DNA from: Lachnospiraceae bacterium | GTDB lineage: Bacteria; Bacillota; Clostridia; Lachnospirales; Lachnospiraceae | NCBI GenBank assembly: GCA_017465095.1 | Contig: JAFTWX010000012.1 | Coordinates: 1-64,000, forward strand | Length of the DNA: 64,000 bases | Direction of reading: 5' to 3' | Part shown: one piece after another, positions 33,500-43,166 of the stretch | How positions within the stretch are numbered: the stretch's first letter is position 1 | Layout of the letters: each line of letters opens with the position of its first letter | Position numbers and translations under genes: made by a program | The notes under the pieces: model-generated | The model's database searches: none | What the model saw: only the letters and a program-made list of their open reading frames with translations | Told to the model about the DNA's origin: nothing

Positions 33500-35215
33500 T
33501 TACCTTTCTCTCCGATATACGGTGACCGCAGTCTCCACGGCTGCGCCTTCCGTATCAAAATATGTCTTCATAAACGTCTTCATCGGCTCCTGCATAAGGA
33601 GCTGCGAAAAATCTGCGACGTATTCCCTGTCCACGAAAACAACGTCCGGTATTCTGTCCGGATTATTTTCATAATAATGCATGAGCTGTCCGGAAAATGC
33701 AGGGGTGGAAATCGTGTTTCCCGTACCGATTTTCATCCCGTCAAACTGCGGGTACAAAAACATATCGGAACCTACATACAAAAACGTATCGTCCTCTTTT
33801 ACGTACTGCTTAAGCAGGGCGGATTTCGTCTCGTACTGGACATAGTCCAAATCTCCCAGACGCACCCCTTTGAGCACATCATGATTTACCTCATAATAGC
33901 CCTCAAATATATTTTTTCTGCGCGTGGATGTGAAACGAACCAAAAAAATCCGCGACGCAAAAATCTGAACAACCACACAGATGCACAGCAAAACCGCCAT
34001 CCATGCATAGCTGCGTTTTTTCTTTCCGGTCTCATCCTCTTCCCTGCATCTGTACACGCCGTAAATATATCTGGCGCCCAGAATCACGGACGGCATAAAG
34101 AAGCTCATGGAATACGCGGTCAACACATTTGACGTAAACAATATCACAATCACCCCAATCAGGTTGAGGGGCATGGAAACAGCAAACCAAAGCTTATCTT
34201 CCTCACCCGTCGGAAACGTAACATACGCATAGCACTCCAGCACAAAGAGCTGCAAAACAACCGGATAAAAAATCGTAAAATTCACTTCCCGAATGGTATG
34301 GAACTGATACAGCGCATAACATCCGGCAAACAAAAGGAGCAATCCGAAAAACAGACGGTCCGCACCTTTTTTCTTAGCAAAAACAGGACGTCCCACATGG
34401 CACAAAACCATCATGGCCAGTAAGACCGCAAGCATGTTCCAAATACTCCTCAAATGATCTGCCAACAGAGCTGTCAGCGACTGATCATGTGACTCATCCA
34501 TCAAAATGTAGGAAACATTGGTAAATATATCAAATCCGCCGCCGGCGATCACGAGATAAAGCACAAAAAGCGCCCCACACGCGGCGCAGGTAGCTGCAAG
34601 CCAAGCACATGCTTTCTTCTTTCTTTTTGCAAGCAGCAGACAAGCCACGTATACAAAAAGCAAAACCGCTGCCGGATAGCACAGCACTATCACGCTCACG
34701 GAAAGTCCCGCCAAAATCATCCAGCCCGTTTTTTCCGTATCAAAAAAGCGAAGAAGCGCAAGCATCAGCACCATGATTGCCCAGTAAAACAGCACCGTAA
34801 ATTCCGGCGATTGAATATGCTTCGGCGTAAAATTAAAATACGCAAACGCAAGCACCACGGAAAGCAGCTGCGGCAATTTTTTCCGGATTGTAAGATACAA
34901 AAAAACGCTGACGCTGCCCTGAATCAAAACACCGCAAATGCGCATAAAAACAAGAGCACCCTCCATAGAACCGGCGATGCCCTTATAAAATGCGACAAGA
35001 AGCGCATACAAAGCAGCAGACATCTGATGCGGTTCCCACATATCCGCTATCATGCGGTCACCCGTCACAATACGGTATGCCATGGTAAGTGCATACGATT
35101 CATCGATATCTGCGCTGAAATATACTGTTTTCCATATGCCGACCAAAGACAATACAAAAAGTATCAAAAACAAAAGAATTGTTATGATCTTATTTTTATT
35201 CCCTGACATCTGCAT
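33500..35215 (-). CDS. GT-C (GT39/PMT-like) membrane glycosyltransferase
   Basis: A 571-residue protein with eleven or twelve membrane helices. The first loop holds FSADIDESYALTMAYR, an acidic Asp-Asp/Glu-type site as in GT39 and ArnT families, and the next helix region starts MWEPHQMSAALY. The last 130 residues are a soluble domain. GT-C enzymes use a polyprenyl-phosphate sugar outside the membrane; the GtrA/GtrB-like genes in the same transcript could supply it. The start at 35215 has AGGAG eight bases upstream, and the longer frame to 35317 overlaps the GH25 gene. Confidence 0.75.
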   Translation of the reverse strand: MQMSGNKNKIITILLFLILFVLSLVGIWKTVYFSADIDESYALTMAYRIVTGDRMIADMWEPHQMSAALYALLVAFYKGIAGSMEGALVFMRICGVLIQGSVSVFLYLTIRKKLPQLLSVVLAFAYFNFTPKHIQSPEFTVLFYWAIMVLMLALLRFFDTEKTGWMILAGLSVSVIVLCYPAAVLLFVYVACLLLAKRKKKACAWLAATCAACGALFVLYLVIAGGGFDIFTNVSYILMDESHDQSLTALLADHLRSIWNMLAVLLAMMVLCHVGRPVFAKKKGADRLFFGLLLLFAGCYALYQFHTIREVNFTIFYPVVLQLFVLECYAYVTFPTGEEDKLWFAVSMPLNLIGVIVILFTSNVLTAYSMSFFMPSVILGARYIYGVYRCREEDETGKKKRSYAWMAVLLCICVVVQIFASRIFLVRFTSTRRKNIFEGYYEVNHDVLKGVRLGDLDYVQYETKSALLKQYVKEDDTFLYVGSDMFLYPQFDGMKIGTGNTISTPAFSGQLMHYYENNPDRIPDVVFVDREYVADFSQLLMQEPMKTFMKTYFDTEGAAVETAVTVYRRER

Positions 35216-35238
35216 CCTGTCATCTCCTGCAACAAAAC

Positions 35239-36519
35239 TTAATAGTCCATATAACTCACGTTGTAGTCCACAAGCGTGCTGATTCCGTCGATTTTTCCGG
35301 CGGATGTATACTGCCACATGGCATAATCCCCCTCATAGGTCGGCTGGGAAGAATACTGCGCCAGCCATGTTGTATAAGAGGACAACTGCTCCGTATCCAG
35401 ATTGTTGTTGAGCCAGCTCTTGCTTGCATATACGCCTGCGGTATAACCCGCATTCTCTATGGTTTCGCAGAACGCTTTGCAGACCGCGGTTCTCGTCTCC
35501 TTATCGAGTCCGTCCGCACGGCCGTTTCCGCCAGCGCCTTCCGTGTCGATAAACAGCGGATAGGAAATCTTATTCTTTCCCGCAAGCATCAGCACCATAC
35601 TGGCTTCCTCCACAGCTTCCACCGGGGTAACCGCCTGGGTAAAGAAATACAGCCCGACACGGACTCCCGCATCTGTGGCTCCTTTTATATTTTTTTCAAA
35701 ATACGGATCTTCCACAAGCGCACCTGTTTTTGATCCGCGGTAACCGCAACGGATAATGGCAAATTCCACCCCTGCTGCCTTGACCTTCTCCCAGTCAATC
35801 TCCTTGTTCCACTTGGACACATCGATTCCGAAGACCGTTGCCCCGTCCTCAAGACGCTTGTTCGTCTCCGTTCCGTCCGCATCAATCTCCGCCTCCTTGA
35901 CAGCGGTATCTTCCACCGTCGCATCGATTTCATCCTCGGATTTGACCAAAAATGTAATATCATCAATCACCGTGTAGGAAATTTCATCCGTAACCGAAAC
36001 AGTCACAGGCTCTCCCGGCACTTCATAGTCTTTCACTTCCCGCAGAACAATTTCGTAATCGCCGCTTTCCATATCGGTCAGATAAAGCATTCCGTCCTTA
36101 TCCTCATCCTTGTATGTCTTACGGATTTCTTTTCCGTCCTTTTTGAGCTTAAACGAAAAATTCTGTCCGGACACAAGCGCCCCGTTTCCGTCCACCACAT
36201 GGACACGGATATCCTTCTGCACGGTAGATACCAAAAGGGAAAGAGCGGACGATTGATCCGTTTCCTCCTCCTTTTCCCGGTCGAAAAATGTTTCATCCTG
36301 CAAAAAAGCATACGGGTCCGCATAAGGATCCAGCCCGTACTTTTCATCAAAGGACGAGGCCGGCTGCATTATGTTGTTGTCCTGTGCTGTCTCCATCGTC
36401 TGTACCTGCTGCGGCTGTTTTCGCACGTTATCCTGATTTGTCAGGAGAACAAGCCCCAGCACCATAAGAATCACAACCGAGACAATGGCAATCATCTGCA
36501 GTTTCAGCTTAGAGTCCAT
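35239..36519 (-). CDS. Membrane-anchored GH25 lysozyme
   Basis: A 426-residue muramidase. It has an N-terminal membrane anchor (about 6-28), an acidic linker, a beta-sandwich domain (about 100-190, like Cna-B or SpaA type with the [14 protein letters not shown] stretch) and a GH25 domain (about 225-426) with [26 protein letters not shown] and the catalytic FIDTEGAGG. It cuts the N-acetylmuramic acid linkage in peptidoglycan. The ATG overlaps the rmlA stop by 11 bases, and AGAGGTAG precedes it, so it is part of the polymer operon and may open the wall for polymer attachment or assembly. Confidence 0.92.
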   Translation of the reverse strand: MDSKLKLQMIAIVSVVILMVLGLVLLTNQDNVRKQPQQVQTMETAQDNNIMQPASSFDEKYGLDPYADPYAFLQDETFFDREKEEETDQSSALSLLVSTVQKDIRVHVVDGNGALVSGQNFSFKLKKDGKEIRKTYKDEDKDGMLYLTDMESGDYEIVLREVKDYEVPGEPVTVSVTDEISYTVIDDITFLVKSEDEIDATVEDTAVKEAEIDADGTETNKRLEDGATVFGIDVSKWNKEIDWEKVKAAGVEFAIIRCGYRGSKTGALVEDPYFEKNIKGATDAGVRVGLYFFTQAVTPVEAVEEASMVLMLAGKNKISYPLFIDTEGAGGNGRADGLDKETRTAVCKAFCETIENAGYTAGVYASKSWLNNNLDTEQLSSYTTWLAQYSSQPTYEGDYAMWQYTSAGKIDGISTLVDYNVSYMDY

Positions 36520-37387
36520 TTGCTACCTCTACCAAATATTTTCCGTAATCGGTCTTCATCAACGGCTCCGCCAACGCAAGGAGCTGTTCTTTTGTGATAA
36601 AGCCTCTCTTATATGCAATTTCTTCGATACAGGAAATATAAAGTCCCTGGCGTTTCTGGAACGCAGCAACGAAATCCGCTGCGTCCAAAAGGGAATCGTG
36701 ATTTCCCGTGTCGAGCCATGCGAATCCTCTTCCCAATGTCTCCACGGACAATGTTCCGCGACGGAGATATTCATTGTTGATGCTTGTGATTTCAATCTCA
36801 CCGCGGGCCGACGGCTTCACATTCGCCGCGATTTCCACTACGTCATTGTCGTAGAAATAAAGCCCCGGAACCGCATAGTTACTCTTCGGATGCTCCGGTT
36901 TTTCCTCGATGGAAAGTGCCTTACCGTTTTCATCAAACTCTACTACCCCGTACTCCTTCGGATCTCTTACATAGTAACCGAAGATCGTAGCGCCCTTTTC
37001 ATTTTCAATACGCTCTGCTGTCTGGCGGAGCACTTTGGAAAAGCTCTGTCCGTAAAAAATATTATCTCCGAGCACAAGTGCCACACTGTCATCCCCGATG
37101 AAATCCGCACCGATAATGAAAGCATCTGCCAGTCCGCGCGGCTCCTCCTGCACTGCATAAGAAAACTTCATTCCCAGCTGCTCACCGCTTCCGAAGAGCT
37201 CCTTGAACGTAGGAAGATCTCTCGGTGTGGAAATAATGAGAACCTCACGGATTCCCGCAAGCATCAGTATAGAAAGCGGATAATAAATCATCGGCTTGTC
37301 GTACACCGGCATAATCTGTTTGGAAATGGCTTTGGTCAGCGGATACAATCTTGTTCCGGAGCCGCCTGCTAAAATAATACCCTTCAT
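36509..37387 (-). CDS. rmlA: Glucose-1-phosphate thymidylyltransferase
   Basis: A 292-residue RmlA: makes dTDP-glucose from glucose-1-phosphate and dTTP. It opens with [17 protein letters not shown], has [26 protein letters not shown] (metal Asp) and [16 protein letters not shown], all near identical to the family. GGAGG precedes the ATG. It follows rmlB in the same transcript, separated by 72 bases that hold an inverted repeat. RmlC and RmlD genes are not in this window. Confidence 0.97.
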   Translation of the reverse strand: MKGIILAGGSGTRLYPLTKAISKQIMPVYDKPMIYYPLSILMLAGIREVLIISTPRDLPTFKELFGSGEQLGMKFSYAVQEEPRGLADAFIIGADFIGDDSVALVLGDNIFYGQSFSKVLRQTAERIENEKGATIFGYYVRDPKEYGVVEFDENGKALSIEEKPEHPKSNYAVPGLYFYDNDVVEIAANVKPSARGEIEITSINNEYLRRGTLSVETLGRGFAWLDTGNHDSLLDAADFVAAFQKRQGLYISCIEEIAYKRGFITKEQLLALAEPLMKTDYGKYLVEVANGL

Positions 37388-37412
37388 CTATTTTACCTCC
37401 ATGACGCACATA

Positions 37413-37449
37413 GGAAGAAGACCCTGACAAACCTGCCAAGCCTTCTTCC
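37413..37449 (-). repeat. Inverted repeat between rmlB and rmlA
   Basis: GGAAGAAG (37413-37420) and CTTCTTCC (37442-37449) are a perfect eight-base inverted repeat with a 21-base loop, in the rmlB-rmlA gap. No T-run follows on the minus strand, so it may be an RNA processing or attenuation element that sets the relative amounts of the two enzymes. Confidence 0.45.
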
Positions 37450-37459
37450 CTCGCGTTTC

Positions 37460-38542
37460 TTAATTTTTATACATCTCGCTATAGTATTTCTGATAGTCAC
37501 CGCTTGTGACATTTTTCATCCACTCTTCGTTTTCAAAGAACCACTGGATGGTCTTGCGGATTCCCTCTTTGAACATGGTCTCCGGTTCCCAGCCGATCTC
37601 GGCCTTAATCTTATCCGGAGCGATAGCATAACGTCTGTCGTGACCTTTACGATCTTCCACATAAGTAATCAGTTCCTCAGTCACAAGCGCCTTGCGCGGA
37701 TCGCCTTCCGGAAGCATCTCCTGCAATGTATCAAGAATAATGTGGATAATTTCAATGTTCTGTTTTTCATTGTGTCCGCCTACGTTGTAAGTCTCAAACA
37801 GGCGTCCTTTTTCCTGCACCATATCGATAGCCTTGGCATGATCTTCCACGAACAACCAGTCACGGACATTCTTTCCGTCACCGTACACCGGAAGCTTTTT
37901 GCCCTGCAGGGCATTGTTGATAATAAGCGGAATAAGTTTCTCCGGGAACTGGTACGGTCCGTAGTTATTGGAACAGTTCGTAATGTTCGCCGGGAACTTG
38001 TACGTATCCATATATGCCTTTACAAGCATGTCCGAGCTTGCCTTGCTGGCAGAATACGGACTGTGCGGATCGTAAGGTGTTGTCTCGTAGAAAAATGCAT
38101 TTTCATCATCCGGAAGAGAACCGTATACCTCATCCGTAGACACATGAAGGAATTTTTTCCCTTCTTTGAAGCTGCCGTCCGGGAGCTCCCACGCTGCCTT
38201 GGCACAGTTGAGCATAACTGCGGTGCCGAGTACGTTAGTCTGCACAAATACTTCCGGATTGCGGATGCTGCGGTCTACATGACTCTCTGCCGCAAAATGA
38301 ACAACACGGTCGATATCATTTTCCGCAAAGATTTTAGCAATCGCTTCTTTATCGCAAATGTCTGCTTTTACAAACGTGTAATTGTCTCTGTCTTCCACCT
38401 CTTTCAGGTTTTCAAGATTACCTGCATAAGTAAGTGCATCCACATTAATAATGCGGATTTCATTGTCATACTTTTTAAACATGTAATGAATGTAATTGGA
38501 TCCGATGAAACCGGCTCCGCCTGTCACAAGATATGTTCTCAT
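37460..38542 (-). CDS. rmlB: dTDP-glucose 4,6-dehydratase
   Basis: A 360-residue extended SDR that turns dTDP-glucose into dTDP-4-keto-6-deoxyglucose. It shows the NAD loop TGGAGFIGSNYIHY, HFAAESHVDRSI, STDEVYG and the catalytic YSASKASSD, plus NNYGPYQFPEKLIP. AGGAGG precedes the ATG. It is the first gene of the long minus-strand operon, behind a good promoter at 38607-38636. Without RmlC/RmlD here the final dTDP sugar could be rhamnose (genes elsewhere) or another deoxysugar. Confidence 0.97.
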   Translation of the reverse strand: MRTYLVTGGAGFIGSNYIHYMFKKYDNEIRIINVDALTYAGNLENLKEVEDRDNYTFVKADICDKEAIAKIFAENDIDRVVHFAAESHVDRSIRNPEVFVQTNVLGTAVMLNCAKAAWELPDGSFKEGKKFLHVSTDEVYGSLPDDENAFFYETTPYDPHSPYSASKASSDMLVKAYMDTYKFPANITNCSNNYGPYQFPEKLIPLIINNALQGKKLPVYGDGKNVRDWLFVEDHAKAIDMVQEKGRLFETYNVGGHNEKQNIEIIHIILDTLQEMLPEGDPRKALVTEELITYVEDRKGHDRRYAIAPDKIKAEIGWEPETMFKEGIRKTIQWFFENEEWMKNVTSGDYQKYYSEMYKN

Positions 38543-38606
38543 ATCCCTGTCCTCCTAAAAATACACATAATATGTTTTATTTTAATACAATTTACGAAAA
38601 ATTGCA

Positions 38607-38636
38607 TTATATTTTTTATTTGCGACAAATGTCGAT
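38607..38636 (-). promoter_or_regulatory. Sigma-A promoter before rmlB
   Basis: On the minus strand TCGACA and a perfect TATAAT are 18 bases apart, 65 bases before the rmlB ATG and in an AT-rich gap between divergent genes. It is the likely start of the rmlB-to-exporter transcript. Confidence 0.65.
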
Positions 38637-38645
38637 GTATTCTTG

Positions 38646-38675
38646 TTGACCGTCCCTCCCGTAAAATGCCAAAAT
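38646..38675 (+). promoter_or_regulatory. Possible promoter for the zinc-ribbon gene
   Basis: TTGACC and CAAAAT are 18 bases apart, 30 bases before the ATG at 38705. The -10 is weak. It would be arranged back to back with the rmlB promoter. Confidence 0.35.
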
Positions 38676-38704
38676 AGAGGCAGCTTATCAAAGGAGAATT
38701 CGCC

Positions 38705-38887
38705 ATGATTTACATCCACTATTGTCCGTCCTGTCGCGCGGTGCGCATGCAAAGCGGCCACAAAACCCGTTGTCCCGCCTGCTCCGCTTCCATGCCGGAA
38801 CAAAAAATCACGTTTACCGAATACACCAATATGTCGCAAAAAGAGCGCGACCGATTTCTGGAGGATCTGCTCCGGAAATATTCTTAA
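38705..38887 (+). CDS. Small double-CxxC zinc-ribbon protein
   Basis: A 60-residue protein with CPSC near residue 7 and CPAC near residue 24, a treble-clef-like zinc site, followed by a short charged helix ending in FLEDLLRKYS. AAAGGAG eight bases upstream gives good support for the start. It is the only plus-strand gene between 0.4 and 58.3 kb and lies between two minus-strand operons. Such proteins may bind nucleic acid or another protein; no family name is certain. Confidence 0.75.
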   Translation: MIYIHYCPSCRAVRMQSGHKTRCPACSASMPEQKITFTEYTNMSQKERDRFLEDLLRKYS

Positions 38888-38920
38888 ATCCTACGGAAAA
38901 AACGCCGGTCTTTTATGGTA

Positions 38921-40534
38921 TTATTTCTCTTTTTTCCGAAGCTGATACTCTCCGATTGCCATAAACACAAAGACAAACGGTGTACAGAGCACCTGCTGGT
39001 AACAAAACAGATTGTGCGCCATGTAAGCGGCAACACAAGCTGCAAGCCCGATCAGCACCGGTTTTCCGTCGCTGTGTTTCACGAAACGCACAAGGGCAGA
39101 AACAAAGATGCCCAAATATGCAGCTGCCCCAAACAATCCGGTGTTAATCAGCATATTGAACCATTCGTTGTGGGCGTTGGTAAGGATGGAGCCGCCCCAC
39201 TGTTCCTTCAAAATCTCTGTATACGCGCCATGTGCGTATATGGCATAGCAATCCGGTCCTACACCGATCAGTTTATTTTTCAGACCCATTTCCGCATACA
39301 TACTGGCCGTAAAACTCCACGTAAATCCTCTCTGGTTTCCCCACAAATTACTCCATGTCAAATATGGAATCTTCTGCACCCATGCTGCAATGCCGGCCGG
39401 AAGCCACCCGTTTGCCCCCATGACAAGAATACACACACATGCAACCAAAAAGAGGAGAAGCAAAATATATGCCACTGTTCTGAGTTTATACATCACCGCC
39501 GCCGGATATTTTTCTTTCTTCTGCAGCACGGCAAACAGTACAATCATTCCAATGCAAAGCACAGCCCAAAACCACATCTTATTGCTCGTAATCAGAATCC
39601 GGCTGAGTGTATCCCACCACATAATATCATTCGGCCAAATTTTCAATAAAAGCTGCATGCACTTCGGCGCCAACACAAACAGAAGCATTACTTCGAAGAA
39701 CCGGCGCATGCTTCCCGCATCCTTCACCGACACATGAAACAGCACAAGGGTTGCTGCCAGAAATCCGAAATACGCACTGTCTGTATTTTGGGACACCATG
39801 GTCATGAATCCGACAAACACAAAAATACCGGTCACTATACGCAAAACATAATTTTTAAAATACCAAAAAAAGAACATGCCAAGAGGCAGAATCGTAATCA
39901 TGAAGCCGGAATACCAGGAAGCCTGTCCCAGCGTTGACAAAAACTGATTCTTGTATTTTACTTCCAAGTTTTCATAGACACCGATCGGGTCAATCAAAAG
40001 ACGGTGAAGAACTCCGAGCAGGAACACATAAAATGCCACTGCGCAGACCGCTCCCAGTGTAATCGGATAATCCTTCAAAAATCTCGAGAATATAAAATAC
40101 ATCAGCACGAATACCATCTGGGAAAACAGCCCCATAAACCAACCGTTGTACCCCCAGAACGATTCTTTCATATGCCCGCTGCACACAAAGGATAACAGCG
40201 CAAACAACAGATATGCAATCACAAACCGGTCCGTCACAGACAGATTTTTTAACATTTGTTTTGTGCCGGAAAGAGAAATTTTTGTTTCTTTGATTGTAAA
40301 TATGAGATAAAGAATCACAAGCAAAAGAAGAACCGGCATTCCGAACACAGCCACATGGGCGAACGCATTATACTTCGCCGTTCCGATCTGAAAATATCCA
40401 TCCTTCATATAAAGGGCGAGGGCAAATGCCATCACAATCACCCAGAGTACACTGATATACTCCAAAAAGCTGGTAACAATCATCTGTCCCGCATTTTCTT
40501 TTTTCTTTTGTTTTTTTGCCAATTTCACTGCCAT
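38921..40534 (-). CDS. O-antigen ligase/polymerase-like membrane protein
   Basis: A 537-residue protein with twelve or so membrane helices after a Lys-rich N-terminus. The large outer loop near residue 400 carries GVGPDCYAIYAHGAYTE and LTNAHNEWFNMLINTGLFG; the AHNEW block is the Wzy_C hallmark of O-antigen ligases and Wzy polymerases. It would join or attach lipid-linked glycans outside the membrane. It is the last gene of the 58-39 kb operon, 16 bases after the protease gene. Ligase versus polymerase cannot be decided from sequence. Confidence 0.85.
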   Translation of the reverse strand: MAVKLAKKQKKKENAGQMIVTSFLEYISVLWVIVMAFALALYMKDGYFQIGTAKYNAFAHVAVFGMPVLLLLVILYLIFTIKETKISLSGTKQMLKNLSVTDRFVIAYLLFALLSFVCSGHMKESFWGYNGWFMGLFSQMVFVLMYFIFSRFLKDYPITLGAVCAVAFYVFLLGVLHRLLIDPIGVYENLEVKYKNQFLSTLGQASWYSGFMITILPLGMFFFWYFKNYVLRIVTGIFVFVGFMTMVSQNTDSAYFGFLAATLVLFHVSVKDAGSMRRFFEVMLLFVLAPKCMQLLLKIWPNDIMWWDTLSRILITSNKMWFWAVLCIGMIVLFAVLQKKEKYPAAVMYKLRTVAYILLLLFLVACVCILVMGANGWLPAGIAAWVQKIPYLTWSNLWGNQRGFTWSFTASMYAEMGLKNKLIGVGPDCYAIYAHGAYTEILKEQWGGSILTNAHNEWFNMLINTGLFGAAAYLGIFVSALVRFVKHSDGKPVLIGLAACVAAYMAHNLFCYQQVLCTPFVFVFMAIGEYQLRKKEK

Positions 40535-40550
40535 TTCTATTCTCTCTTTT

Positions 40551-43145
40551 CTACTTTGATGTCGCAGATACTACGGATGAATACGGTCCGTATATCTTTT
40601 TCCCGCCAACGGTCTTGTAAGCTCTGACTTTATAATAATATATCTTTCCTTTTTTCAAAGACTTATTTATAAAACTTCTTCCGCCTGCGCCCTTAACGGT
40701 CTTTACTTTTTTATAACGACCCTTCTGTGACGTTGCGCGGTATATTTCATAGCCGGATGCACCGGTTACCTTTTTCCACGTAATCTTTATCTTCTTTCCG
40801 CTCTTTGCCTGTGCTTTTACACCGGCCGGTTTCGCAGGTCCCAGCGTTTTCACGGAAGAAAACGGACCATATACCTTTTTCCCGGAAATGGTTTTGTAAG
40901 CACGCACTTTGTAATAGTACGCCTTAGACCCTTTCCATGCATTTAACGTGGCCGTCACCGAAGATCTGCCCTTTACGGTCTTTACCTTTTTATAGGTTCC
41001 GTCCGGAGATGTGGCGCGGTAAATCTGATAGCCGGATGCTCCCTCGGTCTTTTTCCACTTTAAAACAATCTTACTTGTTCCCGTCAAAGTCGCCGAAGAC
41101 CAGGATACTTTTTTCGGGGTTACCGTCACGACGCATTTGGCCTGAATATCTCCGTTATAAACCGTGATCGTCGCCTTTCCCGGCTTTTTTGCTTTTACCT
41201 TTCCGTAATCAGTTACGGTAGCCACCGACGTATTCGATGATTTCCAGTATACCATCCAGTCGGTTTTTCGTCCCGCCGAGTATGTCGGCGTCGCCACAAG
41301 CTGAAGAGATTTTCCATCGGTGAGCGTAGCCGTCGCGCGATCCAGCGCAAGTCCCGTCAGCATCGCCGGTGAATCCACTGTTGCAGCAGTGTTACCGCTC
41401 TCCGGCGCCGGCTGCATGGTTCCCGGTGTCTGCGTATTGTCCGTATAAGCTTTGATACGGGCAATCATGTCACTGCCGTCTCCCAGGTCATTCCATCTGC
41501 CGCTTGTTCCCTGCCAAAAGCATACATCCGGATTTTCTACGGTTATAATCGTATAAAAAGGATTGCTCTCAATCCAATCTTCATTCGACTCATTATAGTC
41601 CCTGCTGGCATACACATCGGTATCCTCATCAAACCGGAACACCACCGAGTACTCACATCCATCCGGAAGTAAAACTCCTTCCTCCAAAGGTATGGTATGA
41701 TATCCCGCATGGGAAAGCGCAAAATCCTGCGTCAGCACTTTTTCGCCCGAAACCGGATCTTTGGTCGGATTTGTCAGATTTTTATAAATATCAATCTGTC
41801 CGGACACCCCGGTCTGTGCCACTCCGATTCCGACACTTCTAAGCTGTTCGCACATTCCGTTGCCGCTTCCGGCCGTAAACCGCATCGCCAGCGGTTCCGA
41901 AGACAGAAAATTGACCGTACTGGACATACTGTCGCCGTCATACTGGTAAATATTATCATAGTTATCCGGCATCTCTGCATCAAACACATACGCATAGCGC
42001 ATCACCGTATAATATACTGTTTCGCCGCCTTCCACATATGAATCCTGATACGAGTTGAGCGAAGCGTCATAGTAGGACAACCAGAAATATCCCGGCTGGG
42101 CACTGTAGTCACTCTCATCGCCCCAGCTGTTTTTCATCAGCCACGCACCGTTTCCCGGCGCCGGATTGGCTGCTCCGTTTTTCTCAAAATGATTCTTATC
42201 AAAATCATCATCCCAGCCCACGACCTGCACCGCATGATTCGTTCCGGTTTCTGAATCATTGTAATAACTGTCATAGGCAACACTGTCGTAGGTGCTGTCC
42301 GCGTAATAACTTATTGCCAGTGCACCGTATTCCATAATCATTTTTTTGATTTCCGTCTGCTCTGCTGTACTTTCACCTACATTTCCGAGAGGCAGCTTAT
42401 ACACATTCTGCACATGACAGGCATCACTTCCGTAAGCCATCTGCGTGGAATTAGCCTTTCCAAGCAGTCCGCTACTATCCGTCTTATTATTCAAAATTCC
42501 GGTATACGGCGCCGTGCTCTCCGCCACCGGCCCACACCAGCTGACCAGATGCCACATAGTGAGCGCACTGTTTCCGCCCAAATCCAAGTACGTTTCCCCC
42601 GAACCAAGGTGACTTTGCGTCGGCAGATTATAATCTCCGTACGCACCGCCTTTCGGATCCCCTGTCACACCTTTATTATAAAAATAGTAAGCAAGATGCC
42701 TCTCGGAGAGATCGATATTTCCCTTTGCCAGCCCTTTCCGTACCAAAGAAGCTTCACAGGCTCCCAGCGCCGAAAATGTCCAGCAGGTATCATAGGGATT
42801 CTGGTTACGGAATCCATCAGGCAGATAGCTCACTGCCACTCCGTTTACCGACACCGAATCGGAGCGGTACGACCGCGGAAGAACCTCTGACGACGCACCT
42901 TCAGCCTCCAAAGCAAACATGGAAACCTTCGGATATTTGTCCTCCTCCAGTGTTTCTCCGGCGACATCAAAATATCCTTTGCCATATGTCTGCAACATGC
43001 CCGCATCAGCCCCGCTGACGGTTACCGTCTGCGTATCTCCCGACAGTGTCCCGGCCACCGCCGGAGTCCCTCCGGCGCCAAACAGCTGCACTGTCAGCAC
43101 AACGCAAAGCCAATATGCAATTTGTCTGATCCGACTTTTCTTCAT
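40551..43145 (-). CDS. Secreted papain-like (C1) cysteine protease with Ig-like and FN3 modules
   Basis: An 864-residue secreted protein: signal peptide (1-32), C1 peptidase domain (about 85-380) with Cys121 in YDTCWTFSA, a His in NHAVQVVGWDD and an Asn in LMKNSWGDE, a middle beta domain (about 400-590), a BIG2-like Ig domain (about 600-677) and two Lys-rich FN3-like repeats (about 678-864). Lactobacterial and clostridial surface C1 proteases share this middle domain (lectin-like, from family memory). No sortase motif or wall-binding repeat is seen, so the basic FN3 repeats may hold it to an anionic polymer. GGAG precedes the ATG. Confidence 0.9.
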   Translation of the reverse strand: MKKSRIRQIAYWLCVVLTVQLFGAGGTPAVAGTLSGDTQTVTVSGADAGMLQTYGKGYFDVAGETLEEDKYPKVSMFALEAEGASSEVLPRSYRSDSVSVNGVAVSYLPDGFRNQNPYDTCWTFSALGACEASLVRKGLAKGNIDLSERHLAYYFYNKGVTGDPKGGAYGDYNLPTQSHLGSGETYLDLGGNSALTMWHLVSWCGPVAESTAPYTGILNNKTDSSGLLGKANSTQMAYGSDACHVQNVYKLPLGNVGESTAEQTEIKKMIMEYGALAISYYADSTYDSVAYDSYYNDSETGTNHAVQVVGWDDDFDKNHFEKNGAANPAPGNGAWLMKNSWGDESDYSAQPGYFWLSYYDASLNSYQDSYVEGGETVYYTVMRYAYVFDAEMPDNYDNIYQYDGDSMSSTVNFLSSEPLAMRFTAGSGNGMCEQLRSVGIGVAQTGVSGQIDIYKNLTNPTKDPVSGEKVLTQDFALSHAGYHTIPLEEGVLLPDGCEYSVVFRFDEDTDVYASRDYNESNEDWIESNPFYTIITVENPDVCFWQGTSGRWNDLGDGSDMIARIKAYTDNTQTPGTMQPAPESGNTAATVDSPAMLTGLALDRATATLTDGKSLQLVATPTYSAGRKTDWMVYWKSSNTSVATVTDYGKVKAKKPGKATITVYNGDIQAKCVVTVTPKKVSWSSATLTGTSKIVLKWKKTEGASGYQIYRATSPDGTYKKVKTVKGRSSVTATLNAWKGSKAYYYKVRAYKTISGKKVYGPFSSVKTLGPAKPAGVKAQAKSGKKIKITWKKVTGASGYEIYRATSQKGRYKKVKTVKGAGGRSFINKSLKKGKIYYYKVRAYKTVGGKKIYGPYSSVVSATSK
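40554..41114 (-). repeat. Two Lys-rich FN3-like repeats in the C1 protease
   Basis: At the protein level two copies of about 90 residues share the blocks GASGYQIYRATS / GASGYEIYRATS, YKKVKTVKG and AYYYKVRAYKT / IYYYKVRAYKT, each ending in YGP[FY]SSV. They are strongly basic. A related but more diverged module ends the beta-helix protein at 59170-61578. Confidence 0.85.
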
Positions 43146-43166
43146 ACACTGCTCCGTTTATAACAA

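Noticed and set aside
38888..38920. Terminator between the zinc-ribbon gene and the ligase gene
   Set aside because: CGGAAAAAA and TTTTTTCCG can pair but over a loop of about 27 bases in AT-rich sequence, partly inside the ligase coding region; support is too weak.
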